DNA from: Pseudomonadota bacterium
GTDB taxonomy: Bacteria; Pseudomonadota; Alphaproteobacteria; Acetobacterales; Acetobacteraceae
DNA: 64,000 nucleotides
Assembly (NCBI GenBank): GCA_021809435.1
Contig: JAKBAD010000006.1
Span: 62,001-126,000 of the forward strand
Reading direction: 5' to 3'
Shown here: positions 10,238-19,936 of the stretch, piece after piece
Position numbering within the stretch: the stretch's first letter is position 1
Layout: each line of letters begins with the position of its first letter
Translations under genes and position numbers: made by a program
Notes under the pieces: model-generated
The model's input: the letters and a program-made list of their open reading frames with translations, nothing else
Told to the model about the DNA's origin: nothing
Database searches by the model: none

Positions 10238-11620
10238 CTACCCGTCGAGCCGCCGGAGCTTGCGGATCAGCGTCGCGCCATCGATGCCCAGATGTTTCGC
10301 GGCCTCGCGCTTCGAGCCATATGTCTCCATGGCTTGGCGGATGATCCGGTCCTCGAACGTGGCGGTCATGTCCTTGAGCGTGCCGGTCATGGGGGGGGCG
10401 GCGGGCTCGGACGATGCCGTCAGCGCCATATTGGCCAAATGCTCAAGCCCGGCTACCTCGTCGGCCACAATGTCGAGATAATCGATCATTCCCGCCAGCT
10501 CGCGCACATTACCGGGCAATTTAGCCGCCAGCAGGGCGGCGCGGCAGGCGGGGGTCAGGCGCAGCCTGGGTTCGCGCCCAGCATTCACCCGCGCCAGTAA
10601 TTCATCCAGCAGGGCCTCGCGGTCGGGGCGCTCGCGCAGCGGCGGAATGGTGACGGGGAAAGTGGCGATTCGGTAGAACAGATCGCCCCTGAACGCTCCC
10701 ACCGCGATCATCTGTCGTAAATCGCGGTTGGTGGCGGTGATCACGGTGGTTTCGATGCGCTTGGCGCTGGCCGAACCTACCGGCTGGATGGTACTGTCTT
10801 CCAGAAATTTCAGCAGCTTGGCCTGAGACGAGGGCGGGATTTCCCCCACCTCGTCGAGAAACAGCGTGCCGCCCCGCGCGGTTTCTATAAATCCCCGCTT
10901 GCCCGCCTGCAGGGCGCCGGTAAAGGCGCCGCGCTCGTAGCCAAACATCTCTGATTCAAACAACGTCTCGGGGATGCTGCCGCAATTCACATGCACAAAC
11001 GGCGCCTCGCGCCCGGCGGCCTGGTCGTGGATATGGCGGGCTATGGCGGTTTTGCCAACGCCGCTCTCACCCAGCAGCAAAATGCGCACCCGCCGCCGGT
11101 AGGCGCGCGCCGCCCGCTCCACCGGCTCTTTCAGGCTGGGGGGGAGCAGCAGGCCGGGCTCGTCGGCCGCCCGCGCCGCGCCCCGGCCCGGGCGCGCGCC
11201 GAGCGCCTGGGGTTCGCCCGCCCGCACAATGTAGAACACATGGCCGCGATACAGCTCGTTGGAGGCCAAAATGCGGCGCTGCACGGGCAGGCACCGCCCA
11301 TCGGCATGGGCCACCAGCCGCGCCGCGCCATCATTGCGCCGCGCATCTTCGGGGGCTTCCTCCAGCGTCCAGCCCGCGCGGCGTAGCACCAGGCTGAGCG
11401 GCAGGCGGAGCGCGGCGGCTGTTCCCAGCAGCCGCTCCATGGCGGTGTTGAGAAACGCGATATTTTCGTCGGCATCAACCGCCAGCATCGGGTCGGGTAG
11501 CAGCGCGGCCACGGCCTGAAATGCCGGGGTCTCCAGCAGCGCGGCCAGGCTCGCCTCGGGCACTGTCTCTTGGCCGCGTATGCTGACGCGGAACGGGCTG
11601 ATTTCGCGCGGTGCCGTCAT
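10238..11620 (-). CDS. Sigma54-dependent transcriptional activator with N-terminal PAS domain
   Basis: PAS-like N-terminus LLPDPMLAVDADENIAFLNTAMERLLG, Walker A GESGVGKT, GAFTGA motif, C-terminal Fis-type HTH SKREAAKHLGIDGATLIRKLRRL. Confidence 0.9.
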   Translation of the reverse strand: MTAPREISPFRVSIRGQETVPEASLAALLETPAFQAVAALLPDPMLAVDADENIAFLNTAMERLLGTAAALRLPLSLVLRRAGWTLEEAPEDARRNDGAARLVAHADGRCLPVQRRILASNELYRGHVFYIVRAGEPQALGARPGRGAARAADEPGLLLPPSLKEPVERAARAYRRRVRILLLGESGVGKTAIARHIHDQAAGREAPFVHVNCGSIPETLFESEMFGYERGAFTGALQAGKRGFIETARGGTLFLDEVGEIPPSSQAKLLKFLEDSTIQPVGSASAKRIETTVITATNRDLRQMIAVGAFRGDLFYRIATFPVTIPPLRERPDREALLDELLARVNAGREPRLRLTPACRAALLAAKLPGNVRELAGMIDYLDIVADEVAGLEHLANMALTASSEPAAPPMTGTLKDMTATFEDRIIRQAMETYGSKREAAKHLGIDGATLIRKLRRLDG

Positions 11621-12432
11621 GACGCGGCCCCGCCCAGCCGGCAATTGCCCCAGATGCGGTAGAGCAGCCCGTCGCGGATCTCGGCGCGGACATCGTTTTC
11701 CAGCACCACCCAGGTGCCGTCATGGCGCCGGTCCGAGGACAGGGCGGCATCGATGCGATAGTCGGATTCGATGATCTGGCGCACGAAGGCCTCGTTCTCG
11801 GGCGTGCGCGGCCAGTAGAGCCGCACATCGAACGAGCGGAACGCGCCCGGATCGGGCAGGCCGTAAAGCCATTGCATGGCCGGGTTGGCGATGCGCCAGA
11901 TCGAGCGGTTCTCGAAAATCTGGTCAACCACCCCCTCGCGCTCGCGGTTGGTATCGACGGGCTCGAGAAACTCGATGCACCAATGCGCCTCGCTGGCGTC
12001 GCTGATGATGCGGCTGAGCAGGTCGTTATCGGCGCGCAGCGCGTCATAGGTCTGGCCGACATGGCCCATGGCGAGCTTGAGCAGCCGGAAATGCGGCTGC
12101 CCTTGGTACTGGGTTTTGCGGCAGCGGGCGATGGTGCGGATTTCACGTCCCGCCTGCCCGACCAGGGTGAGTTCGAGCGTGGTCACAAATCCTTCGGGCA
12201 GCGGGCGCGCGTGCAAATCGCGCAAGCGGGCCGCGGCGTCTGGGGTGTAGCAGGCCTCAACCGGCACACCGCCCGTGACGGCCAGCCCCAGCGCCTCGGC
12301 CTGGGTGTCGTTCATCCAGCAGATCTCGCCGTTCTGGTCGATCAGGTCGATCAACAGATCGGCGCCGAATTCATCCCAGCCCGGTTCACGGGCGGGCGCG
12401 CTTAGCTGGTTGTCGTCGTGCGGTGTTGCCAC
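11617..12432 (-). CDS. PAS-domain sensor-like protein (GTG start), coupled to sigma54 activator
   Basis: VATPHDDNQLSAPAREPGWDEFGADLLIDLIDQNGEICWMND..., PAS-like repeats, no kinase domain; 4-nt overlap with next gene. Confidence 0.65.
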   Translation of the reverse strand: MATPHDDNQLSAPAREPGWDEFGADLLIDLIDQNGEICWMNDTQAEALGLAVTGGVPVEACYTPDAAARLRDLHARPLPEGFVTTLELTLVGQAGREIRTIARCRKTQYQGQPHFRLLKLAMGHVGQTYDALRADNDLLSRIISDASEAHWCIEFLEPVDTNREREGVVDQIFENRSIWRIANPAMQWLYGLPDPGAFRSFDVRLYWPRTPENEAFVRQIIESDYRIDAALSSDRRHDGTWVVLENDVRAEIRDGLLYRIWGNCRLGGAAS

Positions 12433-12497
12433 GCTACCCCCTTGGGCCGGAGTATAGGGTGCCCGGCGCCGTGCCGCTACTGGCGCCGGGCACAGCC

Positions 12498-13229
12498 TCA
12501 AGCCGGGGAACGAAGGCCGAGGCTGTAACGAAGAAAATTCTCGACCATTTGCTGGCAGTTGGGGATGAAACTGTAGCGGCGCGACTGCGCGGGATCGAGT
12601 TCGGCCCAGCAGGTGGCCATGCGGTCGCAGGTGGTTTCGGGGTGAAACTGCACCGACACCCAACCGCCGCCGTAATCGAGCGCCGCGCAGGGCAGGGCAG
12701 GGCGCGTGGCCAGCACGGTGGCACCCGGCGGGGCGGTGGCGACATGGTCGAAATTGCCGAAGAAAAACGGCGCCTCGTCGTCGAACCCCGCAAACAGCCA
12801 GTGCGCCCGTCCGGCTTGCGTGCGGGTTACCGGCAGGCTGCCCACCACCGGCCCCTCCGGGCGCTTGAGCACCTGGCCGCCCAGCACGGTGGCCATTTGC
12901 TGGTGGCCGCCGCAAATGCCGAGCAGAGGTTTGCCGGTCAGCCGCCAGCCGATCAGCCAGGACTGGATTTCACGTTGCCAGGGGTGGTTGTCATGCACCG
13001 AGGCGAAGCTGCCGCCCAGCACCGCCACGTCGTAATCGAGCGAGATTTCCTCGCCCTCATGGGCGGCGACGCCGACATACTCGAATTCATCGCGCAGCCC
13101 GGCGGCCTCGAGCAGGGCGGCGAAGCCGATGGTCTCGTCATCGCCCCCCAGCACGCGCGCCCATTTCGATTTATCGTAAGACCCCGGGTGCGCGAACTGC
13201 GCGATATAGGCAAGGCGCGGCTTTTGCAT
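12498..13229 (-). CDS. Class I glutamine amidotransferase-like protein (putative gamma-glutamyl hydrolase)
   Basis: Nucleophile elbow LLGICGGHQQM and VSVQFHPET. Confidence 0.85.
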   Translation of the reverse strand: MQKPRLAYIAQFAHPGSYDKSKWARVLGGDDETIGFAALLEAAGLRDEFEYVGVAAHEGEEISLDYDVAVLGGSFASVHDNHPWQREIQSWLIGWRLTGKPLLGICGGHQQMATVLGGQVLKRPEGPVVGSLPVTRTQAGRAHWLFAGFDDEAPFFFGNFDHVATAPPGATVLATRPALPCAALDYGGGWVSVQFHPETTCDRMATCWAELDPAQSRRYSFIPNCQQMVENFLRYSLGLRSPA

Positions 13230-14434
13230 CAGGCGGCTCCCGCGCGGCGCTGGAAGCTGATGGGTAGCGAGAGCGGGCCGGTATTGCCGCTATCGGGCAG
13301 CCAGACGGCCTGGCCGTCATTGGCCAGCGCGGTCACGCGCGCGGGCCACACGCGCAGCACCACCGCCATGTCGGAGCGGGCCACCGCATGGCCCAGGCAG
13401 TGATGCCCGCCCTGGCCAAAGCCGAAATGCAGCGGCCGGCGGGCGGTGATGTCAAAGCCCGGTGCCTCGATCACGCGCGGATCGGAGCCTGCGGATTCGG
13501 AGAACAGATGCACGGTCGTGCCCTTCTCGATCTCCAGCCCCTGAAACGCGAAATCCTCCACCGCCTCGCGCGTCACCCAGGTCACGGTCGGGCGCACGCG
13601 CATCACCTCCTCCACCGCCTGGCCGGCCAGCTCGGGCTGGGCGGCCAGCTTCTCCCACTGGTCGGGGTGGTCGATGAAGGTTTGGATGCCCAGCCCGAGC
13701 TGGTTGCGGGTGGTGTCGATGCCGCCAAAAATCGCCAGCACGATGATATCGAGCAGTTCGGCATCCGAGAGCGCGCCGTCATTGTCCGACGCCTGCACGA
13801 GCTGGGTGAGGAAATCATCGCCCGGCCTCACGCGCCGTTCGCGGATGATCGCCCGCGCATAGTCGAACAACGCCGTGGTCGCGTCATCGACGATTTTCTG
13901 GTCGCGCTTATAATTCACGCCCAGCGCCATGCCCATTTGCGTTGCCCAATCGGCGATCATGCGCCAATCCTGCTCGCGTGTGCCCAGCAGCATGCAGATC
14001 ACGCGCGTGGCATAGGGCTCTGAGAATTCGCCCATGAATTCGCACCGGCCACGGGCGATGAAGCTATCGAGCAGCTCATTGGCCAGGGCGTCGAATTTCG
14101 GGGTCAGGCCCTTGAGCAGCTTGGGGGTGAAGGCGGCGCTGATCAGCTTGCGCAGGCGCACATGGTCGGCGCCCTCCTTGTTGAGGAGGATATTGTCCCA
14201 CCAGAGCTTGAAGGCGCCGTCATGCACATCGTTATGGGCGGGCCAGGCGTAGCTGCCCTGGCGCAGCCGCGGGTCCTTGATCAGGGCATTGACCTCGGCA
14301 TAGCGCAAAATCGCCAGGCCATAGGAGGTGCGGGCATACCAGTTGCGCGCCCGCGCCCCGCGCACCGCCTCTGAGCGGATGGAGAAGCTGGGATCGGCGA
14401 CATTCAGAAAATCGGCCTCAAGGGTGGCACTCAT
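13229..14434 (-). CDS. Cytochrome P450
   Basis: I-helix FGGIDTTRNQ, EEVMRVRPTV (ExxR), heme loop FGQGGHHCLG. Confidence 0.95.
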   Translation of the reverse strand: MSATLEADFLNVADPSFSIRSEAVRGARARNWYARTSYGLAILRYAEVNALIKDPRLRQGSYAWPAHNDVHDGAFKLWWDNILLNKEGADHVRLRKLISAAFTPKLLKGLTPKFDALANELLDSFIARGRCEFMGEFSEPYATRVICMLLGTREQDWRMIADWATQMGMALGVNYKRDQKIVDDATTALFDYARAIIRERRVRPGDDFLTQLVQASDNDGALSDAELLDIIVLAIFGGIDTTRNQLGLGIQTFIDHPDQWEKLAAQPELAGQAVEEVMRVRPTVTWVTREAVEDFAFQGLEIEKGTTVHLFSESAGSDPRVIEAPGFDITARRPLHFGFGQGGHHCLGHAVARSDMAVVLRVWPARVTALANDGQAVWLPDSGNTGPLSLPISFQRRAGAA

Positions 14435-14499
14435 CTCAAACCTCGTTGGTTGCATGCGGATGAAAAAGCCGGGGCGGGTTGCCCGCCCCGGCGGCGGGC

Positions 14500-15987
14500 T
14501 CAGGGCAGGGCTTCGAGATAGCGGTTGAAATCCCACTCGGTGACGGTGGAGATGAAGCGCTCCCACTCATCGCGTTTGAGTTCGAAAAACACCCGCGCCA
14601 TGTCGCCGGGCAGGGCGCTCATGATCACCGGGTCGGCTTCGAGCGCGCCGAGCGCGGCGCCGAGATCGGTGGGCAGGCGCTTGACCTGCTTGCCCGCTTC
14701 CATGGCCTCGTAAATATTGCGCTGCTCGGGCTGGCCCGGGTCGCGCTGGTTGGTCAGGCCGTCATCGAAGGCCTGTAGCAGCGCGCCGCCCATGAGATAG
14801 GGGTTCACCAGGCTGTCGACCGCGCGATACTCCACCCGCCCCGGCGCGGAAACGCGGATACCCACGGTGCGGTTCTGCATGCCCCAATCGGCATAAACCG
14901 GCGCCCAATAGCCGAGATCTGACATGCGGCGATAGGAATTGACCGTGGATGAGCCAAGCGCGGTCAGAGCGGGCAGATGCTCGATCATGCCGCCGATGCA
15001 ATGCAGGCCGGTCTGGGTCGGCATCCATTCGCCGGTGGGGCGCAGGAACTCGTTGCTGCCGCCCTTGGCATAAGAGAACATCTCCTCCATGCCCGGCAGC
15101 TCGCCCTCATGCTCCAGCCGGTTCAGCCGGTCCTCGCCGCCCGACCAGAGCGAGACATTATGGTGGCAGCCATTGGCCGAGACCCCCATGAACGGCTTGG
15201 TCATGAACGTGGCGATGAGGTTGAATTCGCGCGCCACCTGGGCGCAGATCTGGCGGTATGTCACCAGCCGGTCGGCATTGCGCAGCACATCGTCGAACAT
15301 GATGTTGAGCTCAAGCTGGCCGGGCGCGTCCTCATGGTCGCCCTGGATCATATCGAGCCCCATGGCGCGGGCATAATCATGCACGCGCATGATCACCGGC
15401 GAGAGCTGCTCGAACTGGTCGATGTGATAGGCATAAGGCTTGGTGACCCCGCCATTGGCCTTGCCGTCCTCGCCGCGCTTGAGCCACATCATCTCGGGCT
15501 CGCAGCCCACCCGCAGCTCCAGCCCGTGCTTGGCCTTGAAGGCCTGGTGCAGGCGTCGCAAATTGCCGCGGCAATCCGAGGTCAGAAACGCCCCGGCATC
15601 GTGCTCCTCCTCGCGGTGGCGGAAGAGGGTGCAAAACACCCGCCCCACGCGCTTGTTCCAGGGCAGCTGCACAAAGGTCTCGGGGTTGGGCAGGGCCACC
15701 AGCTCGGCGGCGTTGGAGGGATAGCCGATATAATTGCCGCGCCGGTCGGCACACACGTCGGCCACCGCGCCATACCAAAGCTGCACGCCCTTGTTGGCGA
15801 TCGCCGCCCAATGCGCGGCGGGCACGGCCTTGCCCATCACGCGCCCGGTGGCCGAGACGAACTGGTAATAAACATGATCGATCCCCAGCGCCTTGATCTT
15901 GGCGGCCACCTGGGCCACGCGCTCAACGCGCAGCGGGTCGGCGATGAAGGCTTCGAGGTCGGATTTATAGGCGGTCATGGCATCCAT
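14500..15987 (-). CDS. Glutamine-synthetase-like ligase (gamma-glutamyl-amine synthetase type)
   Basis: YYQFVSATGRVMGKAVP, GDHEDAPGQLELN, GVSANGCHHNVSLW, NSYRRMSD. Confidence 0.88.
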   Translation of the reverse strand: MDAMTAYKSDLEAFIADPLRVERVAQVAAKIKALGIDHVYYQFVSATGRVMGKAVPAAHWAAIANKGVQLWYGAVADVCADRRGNYIGYPSNAAELVALPNPETFVQLPWNKRVGRVFCTLFRHREEEHDAGAFLTSDCRGNLRRLHQAFKAKHGLELRVGCEPEMMWLKRGEDGKANGGVTKPYAYHIDQFEQLSPVIMRVHDYARAMGLDMIQGDHEDAPGQLELNIMFDDVLRNADRLVTYRQICAQVAREFNLIATFMTKPFMGVSANGCHHNVSLWSGGEDRLNRLEHEGELPGMEEMFSYAKGGSNEFLRPTGEWMPTQTGLHCIGGMIEHLPALTALGSSTVNSYRRMSDLGYWAPVYADWGMQNRTVGIRVSAPGRVEYRAVDSLVNPYLMGGALLQAFDDGLTNQRDPGQPEQRNIYEAMEAGKQVKRLPTDLGAALGALEADPVIMSALPGDMARVFFELKRDEWERFISTVTEWDFNRYLEALP

Positions 15988-16005
15988 GGCGGAACTCCTT
16001 GTTGG

Positions 16006-17334
16006 TTATGCAGCTTCGAAATAACGGGCTTTCTCGGCCACGCTCACGGCGCGGCGCAGGGCCTCGGCTTCGTGCAGGCGCGACTGCACGAAGCGCGTGA
16101 TGAAGGCTTGGCCGAACAAATCGGCGGCCGTTTGGCTGGCCGCCAGCGCGGTGGTGGCGGCCAACAAATCGCGCGGCAGGGGGGTAAGACCGGGCAGCGC
16201 CGATTCCTGGCCAGACGCCCGCACAGGCGCTGGCGGCGCGATGCGGTGCTCGATTCCCCACAGCCCCGCGCCCAGCAAAAACCCCAGCCCCAGCCAGGGA
16301 TTCACATCGGCGGCGGGAATGCGGAATTCGAGCCTTGGGTTGGCCAGCGGCGGGGTCACCGCGCGAATGGCGGTGGTGTAGCCGCCCAGGCTCCAGGTCG
16401 CGGTGCGCGGTGCCCAGTTGCCCGGCGTCATGCGCCGGTAGGCATTGACCGTATGTGCGGGCAGGGCCAGCGCCTCGGGCAGCAGTTTGAGTACCCCGCC
16501 GATGAAATGCTGTCCGGTCTCGGTCAGCTCGCCCGGCCCGGCGGCGAAAATATCGCGCCCCGCGCCATCGCGCATCGAGAGCTGGATATGTCCCGAGAGC
16601 CCCGGCGCGGCGGCGTCTGATTGCGCCATGAAACAGGCGCTCATGCCGTTTTGGCGAAAGAACGCCTTGGTCACGGCCTTGAAGAACAGCGCGTCATCGG
16701 CCGCGCGCAGCGGTTCGGTGTGACGCAGTGTGGCCTCCAGGCAGCCTTTGCCCAGCTCCATGCCCAGCCCGGCGGTGGTAATGCCCGCCGCCGCCAGCGT
16801 CTGCTCGAGCGCCGCGATCACCCCGGCATTGGCCGCGCCCGAGAGCGTGTCCCAGCAGCGATTATCGACCGCGAACGGGGTCAGTCCCTCGTAATTTTTA
16901 GCGCGCAGGCTGGCGGCGTCCTCCTCGAACACCAGCCACTCGAATTCAAAGGCGGCCTGCGCCGAAAACCCCAGGCGCCGGGCCTTCTCAAGCTGGCGGA
17001 TCAGCACGTTGCGGGTGCTGGTCTCGGCCGAGGGGCCGGTGAAATCGGTCACCACCCAGGCGGCGTTGGGCTCGAACGGGTAGGGGCGGTAGGAGGTTTC
17101 ATCAACCGCCACGGTCTCGCTCTCGAAGGGGGCGTCGCCGAACACTGAATCGGCGGCGTCCCATTTATGCAGCACGTTGCAGAAGCTGCCGCCCGTGCGC
17201 ACGTTGGCCTCGAAGCTTTCGGCCGAAACGCGCCGCTCGCGCAATCCGCCGTCGATGTCGGGCAGGACGACATGAAAACAAGCCGCCCCGCGCGGATCCG
17301 GGGTGTTACCCCCGGCCGTCGTGTCTATGGTCAT
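16006..17334 (-). CDS. Second, divergent glutamine-synthetase-like ligase
   Basis: MELGKGCLEATLRHTEPLRAADDALFFK, SGHIQLSM, NAYRRMTPGNWAPRTATW. Confidence 0.82.
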   Translation of the reverse strand: MTIDTTAGGNTPDPRGAACFHVVLPDIDGGLRERRVSAESFEANVRTGGSFCNVLHKWDAADSVFGDAPFESETVAVDETSYRPYPFEPNAAWVVTDFTGPSAETSTRNVLIRQLEKARRLGFSAQAAFEFEWLVFEEDAASLRAKNYEGLTPFAVDNRCWDTLSGAANAGVIAALEQTLAAAGITTAGLGMELGKGCLEATLRHTEPLRAADDALFFKAVTKAFFRQNGMSACFMAQSDAAAPGLSGHIQLSMRDGAGRDIFAAGPGELTETGQHFIGGVLKLLPEALALPAHTVNAYRRMTPGNWAPRTATWSLGGYTTAIRAVTPPLANPRLEFRIPAADVNPWLGLGFLLGAGLWGIEHRIAPPAPVRASGQESALPGLTPLPRDLLAATTALAASQTAADLFGQAFITRFVQSRLHEAEALRRAVSVAEKARYFEAA

Positions 17335-17368
17335 GATACTCGCTATCTGTTGGAGAAAAGGGCGGCGG

Positions 17369-18868
17369 TCAGGCCAGCGGCTTGTGCAGCTTGGGCGCGT
17401 CGCCATAAGGCGCGGTGCCGTGCTCATAGGGCCGGCCCAGCAGCATATAGAGCAGCCCGGCCCCGCCGATGATCGCCACGGTGAGCGGCATCGACCAGTT
17501 GAGATACCAGGCCTCGGACGGTGTGCGCGGCCAGGCCATGTTGACGATGGCCGAGACACCATAGCCCAGCGCCACCAGATTGACCGGCCAGGCCCACGCC
17601 CCCAGCCGGAAATGCCCGCGCGGCTGCCAGCCCTTGGCACGGGCCCAGAGTGCGGCGATCACCACCATCTGGAAGGCGAGATAGATGCCGATGACCGCGA
17701 AATTGAGCACGGTCGCCAGGGCGTTTTGCAGAAAATACCCGACGACGACGATGGCCGCGGGCACCAGCCCGGAGACCAGCAGCGAACCCTCGGGCACATG
17801 GGCGTTCTCGGCCATGCGGGTGAGGAATTTGCTGCCCAGGATCATCTTGTCACGCGCATAGGCGAACAACAGGCGGCTGACGGCGGCCTGCAGGCTGAGC
17901 ACGCAGGAGATGAACGAAACCATGACCACCATGATCACCGCCTTCGAGCCCAGTGGCCCGAACGCGGTCGAGAGCACCTCGCCGATCGGATCGGCGACCC
18001 TGCCCGAGATCACATCGCCCATGTTGGGGATGGAGAGCATGAGCGCCAGACACACGAAAATGGAGGCGCCGACACCGACATAGATGGTCATGCGCATGGC
18101 CTTGGGAATTTCAACGCCCGGATTGGGGGTTTCCTCGGCCACGTCGCCGCAGGCCTCGAAGCCGTAGCAGCAGAACAGCCCCACCAGCGCGGCCGCCAAA
18201 AAGGCCGGCACATAAGAGCCCGCGCCCTGGATGTCGAAGCTGTTGAACACCACGGAGAGTGGCTGCGCGCGGTGCAAGGTGAGCAGGTCGCCGCCCACCA
18301 CGATGGCGCCCACCAGCTCGCAGATAAACCCGAACATGGCCACATGCGCCAGCAATTTGGTGCCACGCATGTTAATGGCGGTTGAGAGTCCGAGCAGCAC
18401 CAGCGCGGCGACGGTGGTGAAGACCGGCGTATCACTCACGCCAAACAAAGTGGCCAGAAACGGCCCCGCGCCCAGCACCACCGCCGAGATGGTGGTGAAC
18501 AATGCCCAGCCATAAATCCATCCGGCCATCCACGCCCAGCGCCGCCCCACCAGCCGGCGCGCCCACGGGTAGAGCCCGCCCGAGATGGGAAATTGCGAGA
18601 CCACCTCGCCAAACACCAGCGCGACCAGCAGCTGGCCGAGCCCGGCGAGCACGTAAGACCAGATCATCGGCGGCCCGCCCGTCTGCAGGCCAAAGGCGAA
18701 CACTGAATACACGCCGACAACGGGCGAGAGATAGGTAAAGCCGAGCGCGAAATTTTGCCACACCGACATGGTGCGGTCGAAATTCGACGTGTACCCCAGC
18801 GCGGCGAGCTGCGCATCGTCCGACGCGATATGAATCGCATCGATATGATGGTGCTTATGCTGTTCCAT
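17369..18868 (-). CDS. APC-superfamily amino acid/amine permease
   Basis: About 12 TM segments; QFPISGGLYPWARRLVGRRWAWMAGWIYGW, GFEACGDVAEETPNPGVEIPKAM. Confidence 0.92.
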   Translation of the reverse strand: MEQHKHHHIDAIHIASDDAQLAALGYTSNFDRTMSVWQNFALGFTYLSPVVGVYSVFAFGLQTGGPPMIWSYVLAGLGQLLVALVFGEVVSQFPISGGLYPWARRLVGRRWAWMAGWIYGWALFTTISAVVLGAGPFLATLFGVSDTPVFTTVAALVLLGLSTAINMRGTKLLAHVAMFGFICELVGAIVVGGDLLTLHRAQPLSVVFNSFDIQGAGSYVPAFLAAALVGLFCCYGFEACGDVAEETPNPGVEIPKAMRMTIYVGVGASIFVCLALMLSIPNMGDVISGRVADPIGEVLSTAFGPLGSKAVIMVVMVSFISCVLSLQAAVSRLLFAYARDKMILGSKFLTRMAENAHVPEGSLLVSGLVPAAIVVVGYFLQNALATVLNFAVIGIYLAFQMVVIAALWARAKGWQPRGHFRLGAWAWPVNLVALGYGVSAIVNMAWPRTPSEAWYLNWSMPLTVAIIGGAGLLYMLLGRPYEHGTAPYGDAPKLHKPLA

Positions 18869-19026
18869 ACAACACTCCCTTGTTCGTTAAACGTCATCAA
18901 TCACTCACGGCTCACGCCGTGGACTGTACGTTCCCCGCCTGGCCGGCATTTTATGTGGCGCCGGTCCTGGTGGGGCTTCCCTCATCCCCGCCACGGCCAA
19001 AACCGTCGCGGGCGATGGGGGAAAGA

Positions 19027-19041
19027 GCAAGCGGCGTGCCA
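19027..19041 (-). promoter_or_regulatory. Sigma54 -24/-12 promoter TGGCACGCCGCTTGC
   Basis: Exact match to TGGCACGN4TTGC on the minus strand, about 160 bp upstream of permease start. Confidence 0.85.
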
Positions 19042-19110
19042 AATTGAGTGTATTGATAATGCTGCGATTTTTTTTGAATTCCGAGAAAAACTGCAAAACT
19101 GCTTAATTTA

Positions 19111-19125
19111 GCGCTGCGAAATTGC
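19111..19125. promoter_or_regulatory. Putative UAS copy 2: GCGCTGCGAAATTGC
   Basis: 14/15 identical to 8399-8413; about 80 bp from the -24 GG. Confidence 0.5.
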
Positions 19126-19330
19126 AGCCATCGCCGCCTTGGCCGCCACTATGCCAGAGCTGACCGGTGCCGGGCCGGGAAAATCTGGCTCGCCCGCGCC
19201 GGCGGGTGCCTGCCCGGCCGGCTGCCCCCGGCACTTTGACAGTCTCCCAATTTTGTCCCAGGGGTTAGGGGAGAGAATGGTGACCGGCGCGCCTGTGTGG
19301 GGCAGCCCGGCGAACAGCTAGTGAGACCAA

Positions 19331-19936
19331 ATGGCCCGCCCGCGCGCGCTCGATTACGAAATCAAACGCAAGGCGATTCTGCACCGCGCCGCGGAGCTGA
19401 TCGCCCAGCACGGCTATGCCGGGACCTCCATCACCATGATCGCCCAGGCTTGCGGGGTCTCCAAGGCGCTGCTCTATCATTATTATCCCGACAAGGCCGC
19501 GATCCTCTATGATCTCTTGCTCGACCATTTGACCCAGCTCGTGGCGGCGGTGGAGGCCGCGGCCCGCGCGCCCCAAGATCGGGTTTATGCCATCGCCTCT
19601 TCTCTGCTCGAAACCTACCGCGATGCCGACGCCGAGCATCAGGTGCAGATCATGGCGCTGAAATTGCTGCCGCTTGAGCAGCAAGAGGTGCTGCGCGGTC
19701 TTGAGCGCCAACTGGTCGCCCTGCTCTCCGAGGCTATCGCTGAGGCCGTTCCGGTCATCGGCCACGGCCCCCTGCTCAAACCCGTGACCATGTCGGCTTT
19801 TGGCATGCTCAACTGGCATTATCTCTGGTTCCGCGAGGGGCGGGGGCTCACCCGCGCGCAATATGCCCGCCTGGTGACCGACCTCATCCTCTCAGGCGCG
19901 GTGTCCGCGGCGGCGCATGTCTCCGCCGCCTCTTGA
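19331..19936 (+). CDS. TetR family regulator (PaaR-like)
   Basis: HTH ILHRAAELIAQHGYAGTSITMIAQACGVSKALLYHYYPDKAAIL; operonic with paaX. Confidence 0.85.
   Translation: MARPRALDYEIKRKAILHRAAELIAQHGYAGTSITMIAQACGVSKALLYHYYPDKAAILYDLLLDHLTQLVAAVEAAARAPQDRVYAIASSLLETYRDADAEHQVQIMALKLLPLEQQEVLRGLERQLVALLSEAIAEAVPVIGHGPLLKPVTMSAFGMLNWHYLWFREGRGLTRAQYARLVTDLILSGAVSAAAHVSAAS

Noticed and set aside
14977-16620. 547-aa plus-strand ORF across the GS-like genes
   Set aside because: Antisense shadow of two clear GS-like coding sequences.
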